From: Paramyrothecium sp. XJ0827
Taxonomy: Eukaryota > Ascomycota > Sordariomycetes > Hypocreales > Stachybotryaceae
Direction of reading: 5' to 3'
DNA length: 64,000 nucleotides
Assembly: GCA_020881915.1 (NCBI GenBank)
Contig: JAJFPB010000013.1
Span: 744,001 to 808,000, forward strand
The notes under the pieces are model-generated. The model saw nothing but the letters and a program-made list of their open reading frames with translations, was not told the DNA's origin and did no database searches. The position numbers were made by a program, and so were the translations under genes. Positions 10,171 through 21,000 of this stretch are shown here, one piece after another (positions within the stretch are counted from its first letter, which is position 1; each line of letters begins with the position of its first letter).

Positions 10171-12807
10171 CGGAGCCTGGTCTTATGGTTAGCCATTTTT
10201 GTTGAATCTCCGTGCCTGGAGGGCGGCGTGACCCACAAAATGTAAACGAAAAAGCAGCAGAGATAGAGTTGGCGTGACACATGCAGAGGCAGGGCTTTGC
10301 TGTAACCATGAAAGTCAGTGCTGCTGTGGTACAGGAGCATCCGTCGCCAGGACTCGAGACATGATGTTGTTTTCTCTGCGCAGCTGGGGTTGCTGGCTTT
10401 GTATAGTAGGTGCGCTTCTTGTTCCCACGGCGGAAAGAGCCATGTGTACGTACTGGCTTCGGTTGCGAAGCAGGCGGCTGCGGTCGGTCGTCGTGGACAT
10501 GCCTCGAACTGCGGGTGAAACCAGTCGTGTGAAGTTATGAACACTAAATTCTGACACAGGGAAGAAAATGAATTCCAGGCCAGTGGGCATGTTCAAATCC
10601 TAAATGGTTGGTACTGGATTAGACTCGGCCGCATCAAAAGGAAATTGTGCTGGACATTTACCTTGGCCGCCACAGGCGGGCATTGCTTCATAGCCTTGTA
10701 ATCTCCGATTTTGGGTACCCATTCGCTCAATATGCGATCGGGTTGGACAAATTCGTCGCGTGCCTTGCTCGCCTACCATAGTTTCCGACTCTTCAATACA
10801 CACAATGGCACTGGAGGTAGAGCTTGCCTTTCGCACCGTAGGTGGGACATTGGTTGCGTTGGTGGTTACCTCGGAGGTATGGAGCAGGCAACGATCGCTT
10901 CTACGACCTGGCCCAAACGCCGTCGGTTCGAAGATGAGTCCATCAGAACAGGGCTGTTCTTTGGCCTGGCCGGAGACAGCAAACGCGACGGTGTGCCTCG
11001 AAGCCAGGCGGACTGAGATCAGCGGCCGCAGCTTCGTCGGCGATGGTCGGGTCGTTGAATCGAGCTTTTGATCGCAGGAGGTGATGGTTTAGGTGCTCGA
11101 GATCTGCTGTGTTCCTATGTTGGTCAGCAACGGGTCGTCGCAAGGCGTGTATAAGGCGGTATTTCATCAACATTACCTGATGCAGCGCTTCCTTTGATCA
11201 TGAGCTGCTGATGCGGCGCCTAGCGAGGCCAGGTGAATAGAAGGCGAGTTTCTCGTCTTCACGCGGTTGTGAGTGGTGTGTGCGAGTGGTGTGTGTGAGT
11301 AGTGTGCGAGCGGGTGCGAGTGGCTGCGAGCGGCCGCAAAGGGCTCCCCGTTGCCTTTGCCCTCACCTGCAGGTCACCACCTCGAACACTTCGCCTTCCT
11401 TCCTTTTCACACATCTCCGCTCGCACATTGCATTCCCTCTCACTTCGTCTCCGATGTTTGAATAACCCCAGCTTGCCTACCTCACAAAACCATTGCACAA
11501 TAATTGCATCGCCTTCGCGCCTGGTTGGATTTATGAATTTCACCCCCATTGTTACGGCGTCTGCAGCAGTGGATCCGCCGTTGCTGCCTCCGTCATGAGA
11601 TTCGGGCGCAATCCCTCCAGATCCACTGGATCTACCCAACGATAAGCAACAACGGACGAAATCCAAGGAGAACAAGCCTCGCACTCCGTGAAATTCAAGG
11701 ATTCATACGAGAGGTATTTGGCTCGCCTGGATCGTCAGAAACTCCTCGTAACTGCAGCAAAAACTCGCTTTTTGAAACGTTTATTGATGGCCCCGTAGCG
11801 ATCTTGGTCCCTAGGTAATCAGGAGAGGACAGTGAGCAGCGTACAGTCTATTACAGAACAGCCATCTCGCTCGACGATAGCTTTCGCTATTCCTCCTCGA
11901 CCAACAATCGTCACCCTGGAGCATCGAAACCAGGTCAAGACCCCAGCGCCTGGCTCAGCAACTCTCCTCCAGGCGCTTCAGCGAAGTCGACAGCCCCGCT
12001 AGAAGCCAAGCAGGGTTGCGACTTGGCAGAATCAAAGCCCCCCCCCCAACAATCCTCCAGGATGCCGCCGTTCATGCCTCGTATTCATCATCGCAGGAGA
12101 CGCCCCTAAAGCTGAGGCACACATCCGCCAGGTAAGCTCTCGTCCGATCTTTTATGTTTTCTGGGTATTAATGTTTCTAGCAATCTATCCGCCGTAACTA
12201 ACGAGCAGAACGTCGTGTTGGAATCCAATAGACCTACCACTGCAATGTCTGCCTCGATGCTGCAGCCTCGACCGAACAATATCCCAGAGTTCCGCATTTG
12301 GCAGTCAAGGCTAAAATGGTATACCCGAGTGCTATTGCTGTTCATTCATGCGGCTGATTAAGTGTGTCAAGATAGACAAGGCTTCTCTGTTTATTGTTCC
12401 GCTAAACGAGTTATCTTCTGCCTTGCTGAGGGCGATGAAGACAATGCATCAGACTTATGCTCACATGCGGCACTACTACTGTCAATTTTTCACTATATCC
12501 ATTGACTTCTTAGCCACCAGTCCAGAGCGCTCCATACTTCATATCGGCAAGTACGAATCGGCCTGCAGCACAATACAGAGTAATGTGCCATAGGCCACAC
12601 AAAGTTTCCAAGCCCTAGACCTCTCAAGCTCCCCTGCTATTACCCCCACCCGCCGCGGCTCGTTACGAATATCCTTCTTGAGCGGCTGATGTAGAGTAGG
12701 CTGTTCAGCTGCGTCCTGGCACGAGCAATCGCATACAAACAGTCGGTTGATTGCTCAGCGTCGTGGCTTACCAATTTTTCAGGATCAGACCCATTGTCGT
12801 CAGGACC
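10171..12807. other. Gene-poor stretch with GT-rich and C-rich simple sequence
   Basis: No supported gene. Around 11268-11335 there is a GTGTG/GCGAG-rich low-complexity tract, and near 12037-12050 a run of ten C. Short ORFs across these tracts have simple-sequence composition and are not believed. Confidence 0.45.
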
Positions 12808-13398
12808 TCACCCAACAGACTGCAATTGCATCGCCCTCACGACGTAATCAACACCCGCCTCGATCTTTTTATAGTACTTATCGAACTCTGTATTCGTTTC
12901 GGCGGAGCCTACTCCATGCCTGAAGCGTCTCAGAAAATGCTTGTCGTCTTCTTCTCCCAGGTGTGCACCTGGGTCGACGGCTTGGCCAGACCTCAGCTTC
13001 TCCAACACCTAGTTGACTGAATCGCTAACATCGGCCGAAAGGATTTCAGAAGCGAATCGCAAAAGTCGGTCATTGCGGTCTCCGAGTTCATTATGCGGAG
13101 TATTCTCAATTGTCTTTGTTGACTCCCAGTGCCTTGGCCCTGCTCCCGGCGCCGAGGCGTCCTCAACGGCACGTTGACGTCTATGCTGTTTCCCGTCACC
13201 AGAAGACGCTATAAAAGCACAGATAGAGGTAATCATTTGTTCCAAGAAGAGGGGGTTTAGTGCAGAGAAGCGAACCGGTACCATTTGTAACCATATTGGT
13301 CGAGGTCGCGGGAATTGCCGTGTTGCTAATGCCTGACCCGAAGAGTTTGCGCAGCTTGTGTATCTTTGGCGGTGGGCACGAGGGAATTGTAGGCACAA
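12808..13398 (-). pseudogene. C-terminal relic of an unidentified gene (in-frame TAG)
   Basis: The minus-strand frame from 13398 has the segment 'DRNDRLLRFASEILSADVSDSVN', then a TAG. In the same frame it continues directly as 'VLEKLRSGQAVDPGAHLGEE' and on to a natural end at 12808. Reading through gives a continuous protein-like sequence. A CAG-to-TAG change is a single C-to-T transition. The 'LEKLRSGQAVD' pattern resembles short leucine-rich tails of some fungal zinc-cluster regulators, but no zinc cluster is visible upstream, so the family is unproven. Reported as a gene remnant of unknown function. Confidence 0.35.
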
Positions 13399-14249
13399 GG
13401 GTATTGCGGGCGTAAGAGAATTGATAGATGTCCCATTTGATCAAAAAGCAGGCCAGGGTTCCTGGAAGGGAAGCAGATGGGGAAGAGATGCTCAGGCACA
13501 CGACGGTCTACACATGGTCGCCCAAGGTGGATAGATCCCACAACAATGAAGCTCTTATCCTCATTCGAACAGCTGACCTCTCGATTACCGATCCAAGCCT
13601 TCCCGCTCATTTTAGTTTCTTTCGTCTAGAAACAGAATGCTCGCAAGACCACCGCTTCTAGGCGTCGTCCACGCTGCGATGTTTGGCTATGTCCATATAT
13701 ATATCGTTGGTGTCTGGTTTGAAGGTGCGGCACTTGTATGAGGAATATGTATAGGTTGGGCTTAAGTAGAATGGCTCTATTGGCGAAGGGGTTGATGGAG
13801 AACGTAGGGCTGACTCTAGAACGTGCAGAAGAAAAACCTTCTGCACTTAGTTATGGACGGTTCAGAGGAGTCTTCGGTGGCTCTTTTTTGGAGGGTGGGC
13901 TCTTGACCTCCTTTTTCGTGTTCCCAATGTGTTCAAATATGCTCAGGTGAAGTTGGACATTCAGCAAGGGCCGCATGCAAGGTTCGGAGCCGGCTGAAAG
14001 CGCATCCGGAGCTTGGTCTTAGTAAATAGGGGTGGAGTTAGGCTACAGCTCCCTAACTTCACCTTTGGCTGATGGTAATCTCTGAGGTTTGGTCTAGCTC
14101 CTCTCTTCTCATCTAATCCTCGCTTTCCGAAACATTCCTTAACGCCAGGACGCTCCACCCATCTCAGCTCCTTCAGTATCGAGACGTACATATATACTTC
14201 TTCATCCGCTATTCGTCGCTCTTCTACCACAAGCCTATCGTTGCATATA
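13399..14249. other. Intergenic, nothing recognised
   Basis: Only short ORFs of unconvincing composition on both strands. Confidence 0.4.
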
Positions 14250-14649
14250 ATGTCTCATGAGTTGAACAGCCAAGTCAGGACGCCTCATTTTGATAATGCG
14301 AGCTGTCACCTTGCGGAGGGAGAAGTTGGGGAGCGAACTTCATCCGATAAAAGAAAGGAGCGCCGAATAGAAACGAGCCGTATTAATGCAAGAACAAGGG
14401 AGGCAAGTTGAACTACCTCTGGTCTAACGAGTGATAGTATTAACAGAGGGCGACAAAAAGAAGAAAGGGGCTACGGAACATATCCATATGTTGTTCTTCG
14501 AAGGCGTTCGAATACACTACAAAAAACTTGCCCTATGTAAATACCCGTCTTGTAGTCTCGAGGATCTCGATTTCGCGGAGCGGTTCTACAAGTGGGAAAG
14601 AGAGGCGAACCATACCGTAAACACGGGCCATCATGCTCCATTGCACTAG
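14250..14649 (+). CDS. Possible small two-exon protein, ~117 aa
   Basis: I do not recognise it. ATG at 14250 opens 51 codons (starts MSHELNSQVRTPHF) ending at GAG|GCAAGT, a strong GC-type donor at 14403. A branch-like TCTAACG lies upstream, and an AG at 14447-14448 restores an open frame beginning GDKKKKG. That frame contains the more protein-like 'HMLFFEGVRIHYKKLALC' and 'LEDLDFAERFYKWEREA', and ends at the TAG of 14649. The gene depends on a non-canonical GC-AG intron of 46 nt, so it is a weak call. No domain, signal peptide or membrane segment is seen. Confidence 0.28.
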
Positions 14650-15009
14650 CTTTGAGCGCGTGTCGAGCACTGCGATAAAGAAGGCCGAGACAGTGTCCAG
14701 ACGAGCAGCCACGTGGTCGGCCGACTATCAATAATCTTTGTTCTGGACTGAAATGGCACGGGCGCATGGAATCGCGGGCTGCTGGCTGTGTTGCGGAGCT
14801 GCATCAAACCTCTATGATCGTGACAATGCAAGCGTCCCGCCAACACGCCGCGTGTCCGGGACTGTGCTTTCGTACGAACCATTGCAGCAGCCCTCCGGGA
14901 CCCCTCTTTACGGAATTATTTGTTTGACGAATCTGCCAGAACTATCCAAGACCCACGGCGCTGTCGTTGGCGAGCGAAGCCGCATATACAGTACCTAGAG
15001 GCTTTCCAC
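14650..15009. other. Left flank of hAT-2 copy A
   Basis: No gene recognised. The last eight bases (CTTTCCAC) do not match the bases beyond the other end of copy A (GCTGACGA), so this is a rearranged junction rather than an intact insertion site. Confidence 0.55.
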
Positions 15010-17910
15010 CAGGGTAGGGAATCAATCCATCCACGTCAATATCCGGCTTCGTGGATTGAATTGACGGCTTACTCAGCAGAGTGCTCATGGATTGATGTCC
15101 ACGAGGCTATCTGTGGATTGATGTCCATAATATTGAACTCGTGGAACACCCTTGTCACATTCACTCGGATTTCCTAATCGGGTAATTCATGAACCAATCG
15201 CCGAAACTTCTATTGCCTTATTCCTGGTGCTTCTCCAAACAAGCCCGTCCAACAGCCTCCTCTAACGCTGTATCGTCAAGCAGTATGCTATCAGCATCTT
15301 CGATTATCCCTGCGCGTAACCAAGATCGCAGCGTTTGGATTAGTCCAATGGTCCCAGCGTCTAAGCGGTTTCGGAGGGCGTGACCATCAACCCAGTGGCG
15401 GAGAACAGTCTCTCGCACTCTGAGCTCATCGCCGGCACTGTCATGACGTCGAGAGCCATTCGAGATAGCCTCGGGTACTCAAACCTCTTGAGTATCCAAT
15501 ATTCAACAGGGTCGACGACGTCCCTGTCGCTTCCAGACACATTGGCTTGCCACCGGACGTATTCATCCGCTTGACCAGCGAAGGGCTGACTTTGACGGTA
15601 TCTGTTACGATACCGATCAAAGGATGACAACGTCGTCTTTCGCCTCTTTACAACCGGGCCTTCGGGAGACGTGACAGTGATTTGTAGGTCTCTGTATTCT
15701 GTCTCCCAAAGATGTTGCACGATATCCTTCGCTTCATCGATCCAGCCCGGGTGCTGTTGACCCCAAACCTCGTCGAAGTAGTCCCATCGTAGGCTAGGGT
15801 GTAAGGCAGCCGCGGCGTAGTATACTGGTGAATCCCTCAAAGTATTGTAGTATTTATCGAGCTTCTTCCAGCCAAGGTTGATATTGAAAACAAATTGCTC
15901 CGGCTCGGGATGCCTCTCGACATGCGATTTTGCGTCCTCAAGCTTCCCAAGTAGGAATTCGAAGGCCTCCAGGACATCGGTCATAGAGCCAAAGGTTTCC
16001 CTAACTCCAGACGATCGATATCGCGACTGTCCGTCTCCCTGAAGCACTTGTACAACCACGTGAAAGTCGGAGAGGATCTCATCAAACGTCCTCAGCACCG
16101 CCCAATCGTTCTCGTTGAGGAAGCTGGACTCCTCGAGGCAGGGGAAACTTCCGTCCTGTCTCACCTTTTCGAGCATCTCGGAGTAGTCTCTTGGCTTTGG
16201 CGATGAATTCTTCGTAGAAGGGCTGCAGGCGAAGCATTCGTTTTATCATATAGTACTGGGATAACCATCTAGTATCGTTATCAAGGACAACGTCAACTGG
16301 CTGTTGCTTTCCAACTTGAGGATCATCAGACGCTGCAAATGAGTCTTGCTGCAGTTGACGAAGTAACTGAGTCAGCAAATCGGAGCGATGGACCCAAACG
16401 ACAAAGTTATGTGCTTTTCCGACAGGGCCTTTCCGCATCCACTCGTCATGGGTTGCTCTCGCCAAAGGCTCCCCCTTGACGAGAGATGTCTCAAACGCAT
16501 CAACATCCTTTCCAAAGAGAAGGGATTTAACAACAAGATTAAGGATGTGTCCTATGCATCGAACACGTCGTCGCACCGGATCGAATTTCAGCTCTTCTGC
16601 TATCTCTGCCATGGCAGTTTCATTGTTTGCTGCATTATCGAGAGTGAAGTAACCGACCTTGTCCTCGATGCCAAACGACCTGATGATCTCAAGGATCTCG
16701 GCCGCAATGTTCTCTCCGGTATGCCGTTCTACTAGCTAGCTCTGGAATACCGAGCACGACTTTTGGAGCTGATTCTCGTTGTCCCTGAAGACGGCCGTCA
16801 CGCCATATAGCGCGTGACGATTCCTGGTCCTTGCGCCGTCAAAGGCAATGTGGATCTGACCCGGCGACCTGTTCAAGACCTCTTGCACCGTGCTATGATA
16901 CCGGTCGAATTGTTGAACCGCCAGTCTGTGCACGGTCTTCGCCGTAATGTGCGCGCTCGTAACCTTGATCGCTGGATTGAGGTATTCGAAAATCTGTTGC
17001 AATCGAGGGTGTTCAGCCTGCTTAAACGATTGCTGGCTTTCGACTATCCAGTTGACAATGAGCTTCTGAAACTCTCCTCGATCGAAGCGTTTGATCAAGC
17101 TATTGGCCAGTGCTTGATCCTTTGGATCGGAACGTTTGAGGCCCATGAAGTCCGAAATAGAAGCAAGCACCCTCTTGCCTCCTTTCTTCTGTGACGGTGT
17201 TGATCGTCGTCCTGATGGATCCCAGTAGCCGTGAGCTTTCCAGAGGTGGAGTTCAGCGTTTTGGGTACCTTTGGATTCGTATGACTGCGGTGTGGGGGTA
17301 TTCTGGCGCACACATGGCATACAGATCCATCGTGGGGATGTTTTGGATTGAATCTCAACCCCGTAATTCCATACCCATGACAGAGTATCTTTGTTGCGCT
17401 CGGCCAGCGTGAATTCCTTCCAGACGCGGAAGATCCTCCGCTCCTCATCACTTGTCGGTGCCCAAGTAGAAGGTTGGAGGACTTCGGGGTCCGGATCCAG
17501 AGCAGGCTGAGGGACCTCGGCATGCCGCTCGTTGTTGGTCGGTAGTTTAGGGTCAAGAGGTAAGTCCGCCATCTCGAAATTCAAGGTTCACCAACCGTAC
17601 GAATCGAGTAAATGGAGGAACCTTCGCGTTCGGGCATTATAGCGCGTCACGACGTGTCGAAACGCGCCGGAGGTATTGCCTGATTAGATGTGTTAGTGTT
17701 TGGGTTGAAATACGTAGTAAATATTAACGAAATATATCAAGACATTCCACCCCTGACTAGCGTCCACGTCAATCCACATCTCAATCCACGAGCCCCCATC
17801 AGTGGATGGATGGATTACATAACAACAGGTCTCGTGGATTGACGTGGACGTGGATTGAAGTCAACATATTGATCAATACCGTGGAAGTCGTGGATTGATT
17901 CCCTACCCTG
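15010..17910 (-). mobile_element. hAT-2 copy A (2901 bp)
   Basis: Both ends start CAGGGTAGGGAATCAATCCA when read inward. About 150 bp inside each end is packed with GTGGATTGA/TCAATCCAC repeats, a subterminal array specific to this family. The element is the reverse complement of 57271-60166. I see only a 4-bp CTAG duplication (here at ~16731-16738), one base deletion in the other copy and one substitution between them. No 8-bp direct repeat flanks this copy. Near-identity means the copies separated very recently. Confidence 0.92.
15218..17584 (-). pseudogene. hAT-2 transposase, copy A (frameshifted)
   Basis: From 17584: N-terminal acidic/Pro region, a BED-like zinc finger ('CMPCVRQ' then 'HLWKAHG'), and a core with 'IHIAFDGARTRNRHALYGV'. 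After a shift follow 'GYFTLDNAANNETAMAEI', 'RVRCIGHILNLVV', 'VLDNDTRWLSQYYM', 'NLGWKKLDKYY', and the dimerisation motif 'MSSECERLFSATGL'. Frame breaks lie at the T4 run 16761-16764 (A4 coding; A5 restores), near an AGAG repeat around 16180, and at the CTCC before the C-terminal 'NRLDAGTIGLIQTLRSW'. These three are shared with copy B. Copy A also has a private CTAG duplication near 16735 that shifts the frame. As read, no full transposase can be made, so mobilisation would need a helper or the breaks are sequence errors. Confidence 0.85.
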
Positions 17911-17918
17911 GCTGACGA
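17911..17918. repeat. Displaced half of a hAT-2 target duplication
   Basis: GCTGACGA directly follows copy A. Its reverse complement TCGTCAGC directly follows copy B at 60167-60174. Two flanks of one insertion should match in direct orientation; here they match only if the 17911-57270 segment is turned round. Confidence 0.8.
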
Positions 17919-18061
17919 TATTGTCTTCGAACCGAAGATGCGACGATTGCTTCCAGTTTTTTCGAGTATCTCCAGACCGCAAGGGAGTTTACCGCCGATT
18001 CAGAACGAGCATTTGCCAGAGGTTCTCAACCGACTTCCTTGGATACTGTAACAGCCTTTGA
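17919..18061 (+). pseudogene. Displaced 3' end of the gene at 60175-60625
   Basis: Reading on from the 8-bp duplication, codons stay open through 'SSNRRCDDCFQFFRVSPDR' to a TGA at 18059-18061, in the same phase as the minus-strand frame that runs into copy B at 60167. Joined, the two pieces (283 nt and 143 nt) make a continuous 141-codon frame with no stop at the junction. The family is not recognised. The fragment is believed only because of the matching duplication and phase. Confidence 0.5.
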
Positions 18062-21000
18062 AGTGACATCCAAGATGTTGAGGACCTGTCATATCAGCAC
18101 CCAAACCCTCATAAAAAATAACTACCGGAATTGTGCATACAGGCCCCTGGCTTTGTTAGAGGACTTGTTCTTTCTCGGATATGGTGCAAGGGTAACTGGG
18201 GACCAAGGTGACCAACGGGGTGCGATTCTGGACAATAGGGAAGATTAAAGCTTATTTAAGGAGATGGCCTGGGCAGCAGTTTTTGGGAATTTTCAAAGAA
18301 ATGTATCTGCTCTAAATTGACAGAATGAAAAGTAAGATGGACATGGAACAACAAAAGTCGACTGTATCGCTGACTGTTGTCGCGAAAGTAGTTAATGTAA
18401 CCGTGCGTCTCCCATAACAAAGCCGTCGGATTACGAGTGTCAGGTAAGTGTCAAGTTGCCTCTCCCATGCCGCCACGAATTCACCTATCGTTGAGCTCGA
18501 ATCTCGTGTCGCGCTCTCACCCATTTGCTGTATGCGTTCCGTCCTCCACCTCACGCGCTTTCTGCCCCATACACAGCAACTGTAATGGTTCCGGGGTATG
18601 CAACAGAAAAGCGCCTGGAAACTCTGTTCAGCGCGTCAGAAATTCTCGGAGGATGTGAACGATGCTGCGTATCGTGAGCTACCTGTGTATACATCCTCAA
18701 GGAGATCAATGTTTGGAGGTTAAAATCCTTCCCAGTTGGGCCGGAGTGCTTTGTAAAGGAACATTCCTCATTGCTGCTCCCGTTAATCCTTCGCATTGAC
18801 CCGACCCTGAAAAGCTTATTGCACCTGCATAGAATGAATAAAAGTATGCCCCTATCACCATCAAGGTAGATTGCTGAGTGGTAGGCGAGAGAACCAATAG
18901 GAGCAGAGTCCATACAGCCCTTTCGTCTTGCAGTGAATTGATGGGCAACTTATTCTCGGCTTCATCCAATAATTCCTTGTACCATTTCGTCATAGCCTCA
19001 GCTTTGAAAGCTTAGACTGAGATGGGCAGGGCTAGCAGGAAATGGTGATGACTTTACTGCCTGGTTACTTGGTCCTGGTGAGCACTCCTACATGCTCGAA
19101 GGGAACCGCGCGTCCAGGTCTAGTGCATTGCTGATAAATGGACATTTACAGATGGTCTAGCAAAGCTTTTGAGATTTGTGGCGTACCATGAATATCTTGC
19201 TACTGAATGGAGTAGTTGGCTATCGAGTGATGGGCTGCAAATGCGGCCGTGGGCGAGGTCTAGAACACTCAAGCTTTCGCTGACGGTGAGCTCTAGGGCC
19301 GTACGAATAAGCCTTCTTCATTATTGCACCCAGCGCCAGGCGGAACAGGACAATCCGGCGCCGTGCTCTGATTGACAGTCTCGTCAAATGTCTCCATCAG
19401 CACCTACCCACCCCGCCCCCAAGCTGCCTCACGTTTTTTCCGGTGGTGAGAAGAACAAAGAAAGATAAATCCCCTTACGAAACTTCCCATGGCTTTATGC
19501 TCGAGTGCATGCTCGGCACAGGTGCAGTTTGCAGTATGTACATTCAAAGATCCACCAATGCGGGCCGGATCGACAATACTGACAGACCCATTGAATCAGA
19601 GTGCTATCAGACTTGATCATCTGGAAGGTGTGCGGACAAGAGTTGGCCATGTCGTCTTGTCAAAAGTGCAGGTCAGCATTCATTTACCAATCGTCTGAAC
19701 AATTGCACGGTGCGCAGAAGCTCACAATGGCAGGTAAAATACTTGGGTCGAATTGCGTGAGAAGATGGCTAAGAGTAGACCTTGTCGCCGATATCTAATC
19801 GTCTTTCCTGATGCTCTTCGTTGTGTGGATGGAAGCGTCGTTTCAATCGCAGTAGAAGGCGCAAGAAGAGTTATACCACCTACATTATAAAGGCCGATAG
19901 GAGCCGATCTTGATCTGCGCTCTTGTCAGTACAGCAGTAGAGCCCTAAAGCAGGAAAACTCTCGTCAGGGCAGATAACATCCTTGCACATGCACCGTCAG
20001 TTCCATACCATCGGGGACAGGCAGAGCACATCCTGCCTTGCCGCGCTCCCCACACCCCACCACCATATCGTATGACTGGCATGCATTGATGGTAGGTTCC
20101 TCGGGGTCGTGCTGGTTGCGCGGGTGGGAAGTGTTTCTCTGCCTTTCAGGAGTGGCGCGGGAAAAAGTCATTGAGCGAGCTGACCTGGATCAGGCCACCC
20201 ACCGCTAATTCGGCAACCATGCGCTGGTTACTGTCCGAACTTCCTAATAACGACCACTCTGCTCGTCAGTCAGGGCTCAATTGGCAGTGTGGTCCAGCAT
20301 GCTGCGAGAAGAACTCGAGTTCGTACCCCCGTAGAGCTCCTCCCGGTGGCCTATGATCGTACGCTGTTACTGCCATGGGTCCTCCAACGCAAATGTAACA
20401 CGTCGCATGCGGCTAGTCGTCGGAGCGCACTGGCGGTCTTTAGTGCTGCTTGTCCGAAAGATTTGGGTGGGCGTGGCAGACGAAGGGCGTGACTTTTGTA
20501 TACATTGGTTTCCACAAGCCTAGGCTATCGGGTTGTCCGTCAAAACATTGCGCTGTAATGAAATCAGGTGGGATCGATCAAGGGACTGTCTTGCAATGTC
20601 GGTGAAGAATTGGGGCCATGGGCGGCGCTCAGAATAACGGCGACGACCAACGTTCGACACTTTCTAAACGATCGTGGACATCAGATGAATGGTATGGAAG
20701 GCTCAATTCTTGTCAGCCTGTCGGCCTGTTCCTCGATGTTATTATATATAGCGAGTCTTGCGAACCAGAATGCCCAGGCAGCAAGAAAAAACAGGCAACT
20801 AAGCAGGCAGCCAAGTAACGGGTCAACAAATCCTCACAAGTGGGCTCACGACTGCAGATATTCAAAGATTGGGACAACTGCTCCACCCACAAGCTTAGCC
20901 ATCTTTTTTTATTGTCTCTATGCATTTCGACTGATCTCAACCGCACAATGTCCTCACGATAGCCGAGCCCGAAGCTGTCTTTCAACTGCTTCCGGAGCGG

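Noticed and set aside
11268..11335. GTGTG tract as a telomere-like repeat
   Set aside because: It lacks the TTAGGG unit of filamentous fungi and is irregular; treated as simple sequence.
16388..16735. Plus-strand ORFs inside hAT-2 and their copies at 58442-58789
   Set aside because: They are antisense shadows of the transposase; both copies show them only because the copies are identical.
18551..18993. Minus-strand ORFs with 'LLDEAENKLPINSLQDE' as an enzyme gene
   Set aside because: Plausible composition, but no motif, no consistent splice junction and no start context could be supported.
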